Source: CAILZL01 sp963791615
GTDB lineage: Bacteria; Pseudomonadota; Gammaproteobacteria; Steroidobacterales; Steroidobacteraceae
Reading direction: 5' to 3'
Assembly (NCBI GenBank): GCA_963791615.1
Contig: CAWBTE010000017.1
Coordinates: 248,001-312,000 of the forward strand
Length of the DNA: 64,000 nucleotides
Position numbers and translations under genes: made by a program. Positions 57,209 to 64,000 of the stretch are shown here, piece after piece. Under the pieces are notes generated by a model. It was given only the letters and a program-made list of their open reading frames with translations, did not search any database and was not told the DNA's origin. Numbering within the stretch: position 1 is the first letter of the stretch; every line of letters starts with the position of its first letter.

Positions 57209-57894
57209 TACATCTGCTCGAGCATGTACCCGAGACCGCGCACAGTTCGAATCTGCGGCCCCCCGGCAAGTCTTTTGCGAAGTCTGCCGATATAGACCTC
57301 AAGCGCATTGGCGCCCACATCCTCGTCGAGACCAAAGACCATGTTCGCCAGATTTTCACGCAGCACGATCTTCCCGGCGCGAATCATCAACTGCTCCAGC
57401 ACCGCTCGTTCTCGCCTGGGCAATTCCAGCAGCTCATCGTCGAGACGAAATGCCCCATTGGTGCGTTCAAGCGTCAATCGGCCAACCGTAATCGAGGGCG
57501 ATGGATCACCTTGCGCCCGACGCAGCAGGGCTCGCACACGCGCCAGTAACTCCGATGGTTCAAATGGCTTCAGCAGATAATCATCCGCGCCCAGATCCAG
57601 TCCACGAACCCGGTCATCCAGCGCGCTGCGCGCCGTCAGTATGAGCACCGGGCAGCGGGCCGACTCGCTGCGCCCCCGGACTTCGCGACTGCGTATCTGC
57701 TTGAGTACCTCGAATCCGGACAGATCAGGCAATCCCAGATCCAGAATAATTGCCGCATAGCCACCGGCTGCCTGATGCGCCAGCGCAGCCTGTCCAGTGG
57801 CGACCGACTCAACGTCGTAGCCATTGTGCTTCAACAGGGCGACAAGCCCACGAGCGAGGGCCGCATCGTCCTCGGCGAGCAGAATCCGACTCAT
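57208..57894 (-). CDS. Response regulator, TctD-like (OmpR/PhoB family)
   Basis: A 228-residue regulator from ATG 57894 with GGGAG 6 bases upstream; a TTG two codons earlier is less likely. The receiver has acidic residues LLAEDD and phospho-acceptor Asp52 (LDLGLPDLSG), with Lys in DYLLKPFEPSEL. The C-terminal winged helix has LPRRERAVLEQLMIRAG and YIGRLRKRLAGG. It is divergent from a binding-protein gene with 76 bases between, so it probably controls that gene and the nearby TTT genes. Confidence 0.92.
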   Translation of the reverse strand: MSRILLAEDDAALARGLVALLKHNGYDVESVATGQAALAHQAAGGYAAIILDLGLPDLSGFEVLKQIRSREVRGRSESARCPVLILTARSALDDRVRGLDLGADDYLLKPFEPSELLARVRALLRRAQGDPSPSITVGRLTLERTNGAFRLDDELLELPRRERAVLEQLMIRAGKIVLRENLANMVFGLDEDVGANALEVYIGRLRKRLAGGPQIRTVRGLGYMLEQM

Positions 57895-57970
57895 ACTCAA
57901 CTCCCGAATTGCGGGTGAATGATGGTAGCCTCGCCAAAATCGTGAAATATCCTTGGCGGTGAGGCTGCAT

Positions 57971-59077
57971 ATGTTCTCGAGGCGACCCGTATCGAGACGA
58001 AACTTTACATTGACCAGTCTCGCCTGGACAGCAACCGGCTGCGGCCTCGGCCCAGATGTTGATCGAGCTCGCCTCGGTTTCCCTTCATCTCATTCTAGGC
58101 TCGAGGCAGCCGCACGCAAAGAGGGTGCGCTGCGCATTGATGCGGCGACTGGCCTGTTTGCCATCGACGATCTGGACTTGCTGGAAGCGTTCAATCGTCT
58201 GTATCCGGAAATAGTGCTCGACTATCAACGTGCATCCTCCGGTGAGCTACACACGAATTTTTTGCAAGCGGCCAGCACTGGCCGCCCAACAGCAGACATT
58301 CTCATCAGCTCGGCCATGGATCTGCAGTTCAAGCTCGTCAACGACGGTTTCGCGCAGACCTATGACTCGCCGGAAAAGCCGCACCTGCCCGACTGGGCAG
58401 TCTGGAAGGATCAGGCTTACGCCATCACTACCGAGCCGCTCGTTTTTGCATACAACAAGAAGCTCATGCCACCCGAGGACGTCCCGGGCTCGCATGAGGA
58501 ACTCGCGGATCTGTTGCGACGCAAGACGGACACCTATCGTGGCAAGATCGCCGGCTACGATCCCGAGCGCAGCGGCACCGGCTATCTCTACTACACGCAG
58601 GACCTGCTGCTGAGCCGCGATACGCTCGACCTGGTTCAGGCAATGGGACGGACGCAGCCCAAGTTCTACATCTCCGGAGCAGATGTCAGGGAAAAGCTCT
58701 CGAGCGGCGAGCACCTGCTGGCCTACAACATGGTCTACTCGTACATGGTCGTAAGGCGATTGCAACATCCCGATATTGCCATCGTATTTCCCAGCGATTA
58801 CACACTGGTGCTGTCGCGCATTGCATTCATTCCAAAGACGGCAAGACATTCCGCAGCGGCCAGACTGTTTCTCGATTTTCTCCTCTCTGCGCCCGGACAA
58901 AATCTCATGGCACGCCAACATGCGCAGCCAACCCGTAATGGCGTTACCGTGATCGGCGCAGCGCCGTCACCCGAGGTGATACGGCGGGTCGATTTCGGCC
59001 CCTCACTGCTGGCCAACCTCGACGAATTCAGGCGCCGCCGCGTGCTGCATGAATGGCGGCGCGCATTGGCTTCTTGA
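57971..59077 (+). CDS. Extracellular solute-binding protein (ABC-type, Fe3+/SBP_bac family)
   Basis: A 368-residue periplasmic binding protein. ATG 57971 is preferred since GAGG lies 6 bases before it; the TTG at 57953 adds 6 residues. The Tat-type signal has SRRNFTLTSLAW and a Cys at residue 24. The body has EAAARKEGALRIDAATG, a type II binding fold start, and ADILISSAMDLQFKLVNDGF. No ABC permease or ATPase is adjacent. Such proteins beside TctDE pairs may act as a ligand sensor for the kinase rather than as a transporter part; that is inference. Confidence 0.8.
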   Translation: MFSRRPVSRRNFTLTSLAWTATGCGLGPDVDRARLGFPSSHSRLEAAARKEGALRIDAATGLFAIDDLDLLEAFNRLYPEIVLDYQRASSGELHTNFLQAASTGRPTADILISSAMDLQFKLVNDGFAQTYDSPEKPHLPDWAVWKDQAYAITTEPLVFAYNKKLMPPEDVPGSHEELADLLRRKTDTYRGKIAGYDPERSGTGYLYYTQDLLLSRDTLDLVQAMGRTQPKFYISGADVREKLSSGEHLLAYNMVYSYMVVRRLQHPDIAIVFPSDYTLVLSRIAFIPKTARHSAAARLFLDFLLSAPGQNLMARQHAQPTRNGVTVIGAAPSPEVIRRVDFGPSLLANLDEFRRRRVLHEWRRALAS

Positions 59078-59102
59078 GTTGAGTTCCTGCAGCATCGTTA
59101 TT

Positions 59103-60128
59103 ATGAGCCAGCATAATTCAATCGGACGCCGCCGATTCCTGATTGACGCAGGCACCGCATCCGCATCGTTGGCACTGCCATCGACATTGCATGCTCTGGC
59201 GCGACGCCATCGCTTCGTAGTGCGGGTGGCCAGCAATCAGGGCGCCGACAACGCGACGCTCCAGCAACTGATGGCGGACCAACAATATTTCCAGCAGTTT
59301 TCACTCGATGTCCAGCTGGTGGAAAGCAGCACCATCTCCGCGCCCATGGAAGCGATGCTGGCTGGCGATGCCGACATCTGCATGGTCTCGGCCTTTGTTG
59401 GCTTCCTGCCCGCCATTGAACAGGGCAAGGACTTGCGGCTGATCGGTGCAGCGATGCTGTTGCCCGCACTCGCTGTCTACGCGCGTGATACTTCCATCCA
59501 GCGGGTCGAGGATCTTGCAGGGCGACGCATCGGAATCGGCCCAAAGAACGGTCTACTGCACACCTTGATGCTGGCCTTGCTGCGCAAGAAAAACATTGAT
59601 GCCTCGAACATCACCTTCGTGCCCTCGGGCAGCAACGCACAGGTGTTTGAAGCCGTCGCCACCGGCAAGGTGGACGCAGGACTCAGCGGCACCGCCGGCA
59701 TGTCGAATCCGGATGCAGCGCGCGTACTGGCAGATGGCATGTTGTGGCGCGAGCTGCCCGAATACACCTACCAGCCAGCCTATGCCTCAGTACGGGCGAT
59801 ACGCGAAAAACCGGAAGAACTGGCGCGCTGCCTGGCGGCGTACACCACACTGTTCAGATACATGTCTGGACCAGGCTCCAAAGCCGCCTATCTCGATGCA
59901 CGCAGACGCGCTGCCGGCGAAGCCAGTGTGACCGAAGGCGAAGCGATCTGGAATTTCATTCAGCGCTACCAGCCTTACGCACTCAATGTCGGTGTGTCGC
60001 CGCAACGCGTGGCCTACCTGCAGGAACTCAACGTGGCCTTTGGTTTGCAGAAAAAAGTGCTGCCGTTTGAACAGGTGGCGGACATGGGGCCGGCGCAGCG
60101 TGCGATGCGATTGCTGCCGCGTCTTTGA
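59103..60128 (+). CDS. ABC transporter substrate-binding protein, NMT1/NitT/TauT type
   Basis: A 341-residue binding protein from ATG 59103; the frame reaches back to 59049, overlapping the upstream gene. The Tat signal is SIGRRRFLIDAGTASAS (Arg9-Arg11). The family pattern is ADNATLQQLMADQQYFQQF, then MEAMLAGDADICMVSAFVGF and RIGIGPKNGLLHTLMLALL. NitT/TauT members bind nitrate, sulfonates, thiamine precursors or aromatic acids. No permease gene is adjacent. It probably shares a transcript with the gene upstream. Confidence 0.82.
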   Translation: MSQHNSIGRRRFLIDAGTASASLALPSTLHALARRHRFVVRVASNQGADNATLQQLMADQQYFQQFSLDVQLVESSTISAPMEAMLAGDADICMVSAFVGFLPAIEQGKDLRLIGAAMLLPALAVYARDTSIQRVEDLAGRRIGIGPKNGLLHTLMLALLRKKNIDASNITFVPSGSNAQVFEAVATGKVDAGLSGTAGMSNPDAARVLADGMLWRELPEYTYQPAYASVRAIREKPEELARCLAAYTTLFRYMSGPGSKAAYLDARRRAAGEASVTEGEAIWNFIQRYQPYALNVGVSPQRVAYLQELNVAFGLQKKVLPFEQVADMGPAQRAMRLLPRL

Positions 60129-60180
60129 TTGCACGTGTAGCAGTGGGTTTGTAACCTGTCTTCATTGATCGTCAAGGCAC

Positions 60181-60201
60181 GGGCGGGTCTGAGACCCGCC
60201 C
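60181..60201. repeat. GGGCGGGTCTGAGACCCGCCC palindrome
   Basis: A perfect 21-base palindrome followed by CCTACATC, between the convergent binding-protein and TctA genes. It shares the GGGCGG...CCGCCCCTAC design of the palindromes at 32.9, 33.8 and 36.6 kb and may serve as a bidirectional terminator. Confidence 0.8.
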
Positions 60202-60212
60202 CTACATCACTG

Positions 60213-62264
60213 TTACATGGACGGAATTATTTCTCCGAGAGCAGGAAACCATGCGCCCATCAGGGTGCTCGGCCAGGGCACAAGCAACACCCGATCGAAC
60301 ACAACATAGATGAATAACGTTGCCGCCACGGCCAACGTCAACGTCAGCTTCCAGGGTTCCCGTCCCTCAAGCCGCATGAAGGCGATGATCAGGATCAGCA
60401 CGGAAGGAATGAGGCCGATCACCGCCATCGATGCGAGGAAGGCGAGCAGCCAGCCAAAGAAATTCGCGGAGCGCAGCAGTACCGAACGCAGTTGCAGGCC
60501 ATCGGCGGATGAGACATCCATGTGGATGCCCATATGTGCCCTGGAGCGGCCATGCGCTTCCGGCGCCCGCTCGTAACACAGCTGATTGAACAGACTGATG
60601 AGCGCAAACACGATCAATGTCCCGGACACCCAGGTCGGCCCGATGCGTGCGTTGAAGGACCATTCCTGCGCCGCGACGAACATGAAGCCGGCGATGACGA
60701 TCAGGATGACGTACATCAGATCCGACGCATGCAAAATGGGTTTGCTGCGCGGCACGAACGCACTCAGTCCTTCATGCCGGATCTTCTTGTACAACGGACT
60801 CAGGATCACCACAGAGGCGAGCGTCAACAGGACGATCACGCCGGGGCGGGCCAGCCATTCGAAGTCATAGCGAAGGATGGAGATGGTCATGTAGCGCTCG
60901 ACCAGTACACCCAGCACCAGACCGAGAATCAGTGGCGGGCGCGGCCATTTCAGTCGCTTCATGATCCAGCCGACTACGCCAGCGATGAGTAACACATACA
61001 GGTCGCCCCAGCTCTTCGAACCCTGGAAGGCGCCGATAAAAACAATCGCCATGATGCTGGGCAATACCAGCGTGTAGCGCAACGTCGAAATCTTCGCCAA
61101 CTGTCCGCTCAGCAGGAAACAGATGCCCGCGCCAAAGATGTTGGCGAGCGCGATGCTCCATACCATGGTGTAGGTGACATCAAGATTCCGGGTGAGCATG
61201 TCAGGCCCCGGAATAAATCCGTGAACCATCAGGGCACCCAGCAGGATCGCCTGGGCTGCACCGCCGGGCACACCGAAGGCAATCATCGGCACCAGCATGC
61301 CCCCTTCCTTGGCGTTATTGGCCGACTCGGGCGCGATCACGCCGCGCACATCGCCTTTGGAGAAGGTTTCTTTCGCGCCTTTCTCCGTTTGCAGAGCGTG
61401 GCCGTAGGCAAACCAGTCAGCAACCGAACCGGTAATGCCGGGCACTGCGCCGAGCACTGCGCCCATGACGCTGCAGCGAACAATGAGGAACCAGTTGTTT
61501 ATGCAATCGCGGACACCCTGGAACATGCCACTGATTGCGCTGAATTTGATTTTCTCGGCGAGCGCACTGCGCTGAATGGCCAGATCACATAGCTCGGGCA
61601 GTGCGAACACTCCCAGTAATACTGGCAGCAAGGGCAAGCCCTCGCGCAGGTAAACAAGATCGCCCGTCCAGCGCAGCTCGCCGCTTTGAACATTGGTGCC
61701 GATCATGCCCACCAGAATGCCCAGACACGCAGCAATCAATCCGCGTAACGGTGCACTGCCGGCCAGCGTAGCCACCATGGCAATGCCGAAAATGGTCAAA
61801 GCCAGCAGCTCAGGCGTTCCAACCGACAGCGCCAGTGGCCGGACGATCGGGATCGACACGGCCAACAGGAAAGCACCGATCAAGCCGCCGGACATCGAAG
61901 CACAGTAACTGGCGCTCAGCGCCCTGCCCGCCTCGCCCTTCTTGGTCATCTGGAAGCCGTCGAGCACCGTCGCCTGCGATGAAGCTGTACCGGGCACACC
62001 GATCAGGATCGAGGGGATGGTATCCGAGGTCGCGGTGACCGCATGCATGCCCAACAACATGGCAAATGCAGAGATCGGGTCCATGGTAAAGGTGAAGGGC
62101 ACCAGCAAGGCGAAGCCAGTTAACCCGCCGATACCCGGGATCAAACCGATCACCAGTCCGACCATCACCCCGGCCCACAGAAACGCAATTCGTTCCGGCT
62201 GGATCAGGGTCATGAATGCATCCCCGGCCGCACCGAGCATGCTTATATCTGCAAATGGATCCAT
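60213..62264 (-). CDS. tctA: Tripartite tricarboxylate transporter permease, TctA-TctB fusion
   Basis: A 683-residue inner-membrane permease of the TTT family. Residues 1 to about 500 are TctA: LIPGIGGLTGFALLVPFTF, GVPGTASSQATVLDGFQM and IAFGVPGGAAQAILLGALM. TctA alone is usually about 500 residues. The extra ~180 residues hold four helices in a TctB/DUF1468 pattern (DLMYVILIVIAGFMFVAA; LPSVLILIIAFMRLEGRE with a polar linker between). With the binding protein at 63234 this gives a complete two-gene transporter for a carboxylate. Confidence 0.88.
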   Translation of the reverse strand: MDPFADISMLGAAGDAFMTLIQPERIAFLWAGVMVGLVIGLIPGIGGLTGFALLVPFTFTMDPISAFAMLLGMHAVTATSDTIPSILIGVPGTASSQATVLDGFQMTKKGEAGRALSASYCASMSGGLIGAFLLAVSIPIVRPLALSVGTPELLALTIFGIAMVATLAGSAPLRGLIAACLGILVGMIGTNVQSGELRWTGDLVYLREGLPLLPVLLGVFALPELCDLAIQRSALAEKIKFSAISGMFQGVRDCINNWFLIVRCSVMGAVLGAVPGITGSVADWFAYGHALQTEKGAKETFSKGDVRGVIAPESANNAKEGGMLVPMIAFGVPGGAAQAILLGALMVHGFIPGPDMLTRNLDVTYTMVWSIALANIFGAGICFLLSGQLAKISTLRYTLVLPSIMAIVFIGAFQGSKSWGDLYVLLIAGVVGWIMKRLKWPRPPLILGLVLGVLVERYMTISILRYDFEWLARPGVIVLLTLASVVILSPLYKKIRHEGLSAFVPRSKPILHASDLMYVILIVIAGFMFVAAQEWSFNARIGPTWVSGTLIVFALISLFNQLCYERAPEAHGRSRAHMGIHMDVSSADGLQLRSVLLRSANFFGWLLAFLASMAVIGLIPSVLILIIAFMRLEGREPWKLTLTLAVAATLFIYVVFDRVLLVPWPSTLMGAWFPALGEIIPSM

Positions 62265-62335
62265 GGTCAGTTACTCAAGACTTCAGGAATAAGAAACCAC
62301 TGCGGGGCGATGTGCTCCGCAGGGCGCTTGAAAAA

Positions 62336-63190
62336 TCAATCTGCCAGGACGGGATAAAGAACCTGCGCGGTTCTGCCCATGATCCAGGACTGATCTTCTG
62401 CCGACAGTGTGCCCAGACTGGCCTGTACTTCAGTGACCAGTTTTTTCAGTGGTCCCTCAGAGGCCGGGTAGTTGGAACCGAACGCAAGATGATCTGCGCC
62501 GAAGGCCTTGACCAGCAGCGGGAAGAAAGTTTCCGGTGTGGACTTGCCGGCCTTGACTCTGGCGAGCGCAGTGGGCGTCAGCTTGAGATAGAGGTTGTCG
62601 AATTCGGACAGCGCCAAAAGTTTTTCTGCAGCTTGGTACGGCGGACCTTCTTCAAGATCCGGCCGGCCCAGATGATCAATCGCGATCTTGACCTTGGGGA
62701 AACGTTGCGCGAGCTCGCGCACCATGTGCAGGCCATCCGGCGTGGTCTGGATGACAATGGTCATGCCGAGCTCTGCGGCGCGCTGCCACACGGGAAATGA
62801 TTTCGGATCGACCAGCCATTCACCCTTGGTCTGATTGGTATGGCCGCCAGTGAACAGCCGGATGCCGGTCATGCCACGAGTTAGCCAATAGTCAAACGTC
62901 TTGACGGCATCAGGCGCCAGCACATCGATGGAATATACGCCGGTGAACCGGTGCGGCATTTGCGCCACGCAGTCGGCAACGTAGGAATTGTCATGACCAT
63001 AAGTAGTCGATGAGTGAACTATCGCCGCCTTCGCAACGCCGGACTCATCCATCTCCGCAACCAGTTGTTCGAAGGCAATCGGTCGCGTGGCGGACCACCC
63101 GGATCGCACGCCACCGAGCGGCGCCACAGGATACTTCTCCGTATCCCTGGAAATGATGTGCGGATGGATATCGATGATCTTGGCTGTCAT
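62336..63190 (-). CDS. Amidohydrolase family protein (amidohydrolase 2)
   Basis: A 284-residue metal-dependent TIM-barrel hydrolase. ATG 63190 (MTAKIIDIHPHIISRD) is chosen; an upstream start adds 10 unlikely residues. The metal motif is IHPHI. IAIDHLGRPDLEEGPP and LAFGSNYPASEG are the later active-site strands. The family includes lactonases and decarboxylases of aromatic breakdown, such as 2-pyrone-4,6-dicarboxylate hydrolase. It lies between the TctA and TctC genes, suggesting it acts on the imported carboxylate. Confidence 0.86.
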   Translation of the reverse strand: MTAKIIDIHPHIISRDTEKYPVAPLGGVRSGWSATRPIAFEQLVAEMDESGVAKAAIVHSSTTYGHDNSYVADCVAQMPHRFTGVYSIDVLAPDAVKTFDYWLTRGMTGIRLFTGGHTNQTKGEWLVDPKSFPVWQRAAELGMTIVIQTTPDGLHMVRELAQRFPKVKIAIDHLGRPDLEEGPPYQAAEKLLALSEFDNLYLKLTPTALARVKAGKSTPETFFPLLVKAFGADHLAFGSNYPASEGPLKKLVTEVQASLGTLSAEDQSWIMGRTAQVLYPVLAD

Positions 63191-63233
63191 GACTGAATCT
63201 CTACTCTTAACTGAAACCAATACTTCCGGCAGC

Positions 63234-64000
63234 TCACTTCCTCGGTGGCTTGACGATCTCGCGAACGGCGCTCAGCGTCCTGGGCGACGTCGTGTAAAGC
63301 TGCGTCAGAAGCGCATCGATTCCTTGTCCTGAGATCGGATCAATCGCGTAACCCCTGCGCCGCATGGCAGCAAGGAACTGCGGATCCTTCATGGTGGCGT
63401 CGAATGCATCGCGAAGTGCAGCCAGTCGATCGGCCGGCACGCCCTTCGGTACGGCAAGTGGACGTCCCGGTTCGAAAGACTTGATGAAGAAATCGAACAC
63501 CGCCTTGCCTTCCGGGTCCTTCACATAGTTTGAAAGATTGGGCAGCTTGGGGAAGGCAGGATGACTGGTCCAGCTCAGATGCATGACCGGAATGAGCAAT
63601 CCTTTCTTGATCATGGCCATCTGCTCCGGCTGCAGCAGCCCTTCGATGGTGGACGCCCAGCCATCCACCTCGCCGCGATCCATCGCGATGTAAACCTCGC
63701 CGCGCCCCGAATAACCGTTGATGATCCTGAACTGCGTGTGCGCATATTTGTTCATCAACGCAGGCAGCGTGCGATTGTCGCTGCCAAACCCCGTGGCGCC
63801 GATGATGGTGCGCTTGGTGAACATCTCGGCAGCGGTCTTCACCGGCGATTTGTACGACACCGCCACGGCGTACGCCGTCCTGTCGAGACTGCCGAGCCAG
63901 TTCACCTGGCGAGGATCAAAATTCTTGTGATCATTCTCAACCAGCGGCAGGTAGAGATTATTGCGCTGAAGAAATCCGATCACGGTGCCGTCTTTGGGAT
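63234..64000 (-). CDS. tctC: Tripartite tricarboxylate transporter substrate-binding protein, TctC type (partial, N-terminus beyond the window)
   Basis: Periplasmic binding protein of the TTT family. The frame is open through the right edge and starts inside the protein at PKDGTVIGFLQRN, a typical TctC block. ATGFGSDNRTLPALMNKYA and NGYSGRGEVYIAMDRGEVDG follow the family pattern. About 100 N-terminal residues including the signal peptide are missing. It lies 43 bases upstream of the amidohydrolase gene on the same strand, so tctC-amidohydrolase-tctA probably form one operon. Confidence 0.88.
   Translation of the reverse strand, partial: PKDGTVIGFLQRNNLYLPLVENDHKNFDPRQVNWLGSLDRTAYAVAVSYKSPVKTAAEMFTKRTIIGATGFGSDNRTLPALMNKYAHTQFRIINGYSGRGEVYIAMDRGEVDGWASTIEGLLQPEQMAMIKKGLLIPVMHLSWTSHPAFPKLPNLSNYVKDPEGKAVFDFFIKSFEPGRPLAVPKGVPADRLAALRDAFDATMKDPQFLAAMRRRGYAIDPISGQGIDALLTQLYTTSPRTLSAVREIVKPPRK

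Overview
The window reads as a chromosomal segment of a gammaproteobacterium. The evidence is gene order: recX-alaS-csrA-tRNA-Ser(GCU)-tRNA-Arg(ACG), cinA-recA behind an SOS box, divergent rluD/bamD, and plsY-birA-coaX. The many TonB-dependent receptors, a class I PHA granule locus and a tripartite tricarboxylate transporter (TTT) point to a free-living, nutrient-scavenging aerobe, perhaps near Nevskiales/Steroidobacterales. That placement is inference only. No rRNA, CRISPR array, phage or complete insertion sequence was seen.

Region 1 (1-3.2 kb) is housekeeping: coaX (cut by the left edge), birA (frameshifted), plsY and a CtlX-type hydrolase. Region 2 (3.2-12.1 kb) looks like a metal, probably copper, acquisition cluster: PCuAC chaperone with a Met/His tail, lipoprotein cytochrome c, copper-uptake-associated lipoprotein, two TonB-dependent receptors, a PepSY membrane protein, TonB and a DUF2946 protein. 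Region 3 (12.1-20.9 kb) holds two tRNAs, csrA, alaS (broken in several places), recX, recA, cinA and mutS. Region 4 (20.9-26.9 kb) is a polyhydroxyalkanoate locus: phaR, phasin, phbB, a second SDR, phaC and a second phasin. phaA is absent. Region 5 (26.9-37.4 kb) holds an alpha/beta hydrolase, aspS, an FmdB zinc ribbon with a histone-H1-like tail, clpB with a probable sigma-32 promoter, a ZIP transporter, pgeF, rluD, bamD and an RraA-like aldolase.

Region 6 (37.4-55.6 kb) is accessory and the most unusual part. Reading along the minus strand it contains a TonB-dependent receptor, three tandem Tat-exported CapA-family paralogues, a second TonB-dependent receptor, a ceramidase-like hydrolase, a membrane protein fused to a spermidine-synthase-like domain, and a GH3 lipoprotein. 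The CapA copies share non-canonical active-site motifs and are separated by hairpins with the same core. Region 7 (55.8-64 kb) is a TctD/TctE-type two-component system, two orphan Tat-dependent binding proteins, a TctA-TctB fusion permease, an amidohydrolase and a TctC-type binding protein that runs off the right edge.

Four genes have broken frames: birA, alaS, and the receptors at 44.8-47.5 kb and 52.6-55.6 kb. alaS is essential and its conserved blocks continue across frames, so sequence error is the leading explanation, at least there. Two copies of a ~150 bp inverted-repeat element lie directly behind the stop codons of recA and phaC, and short GC-rich palindromes recur between genes.
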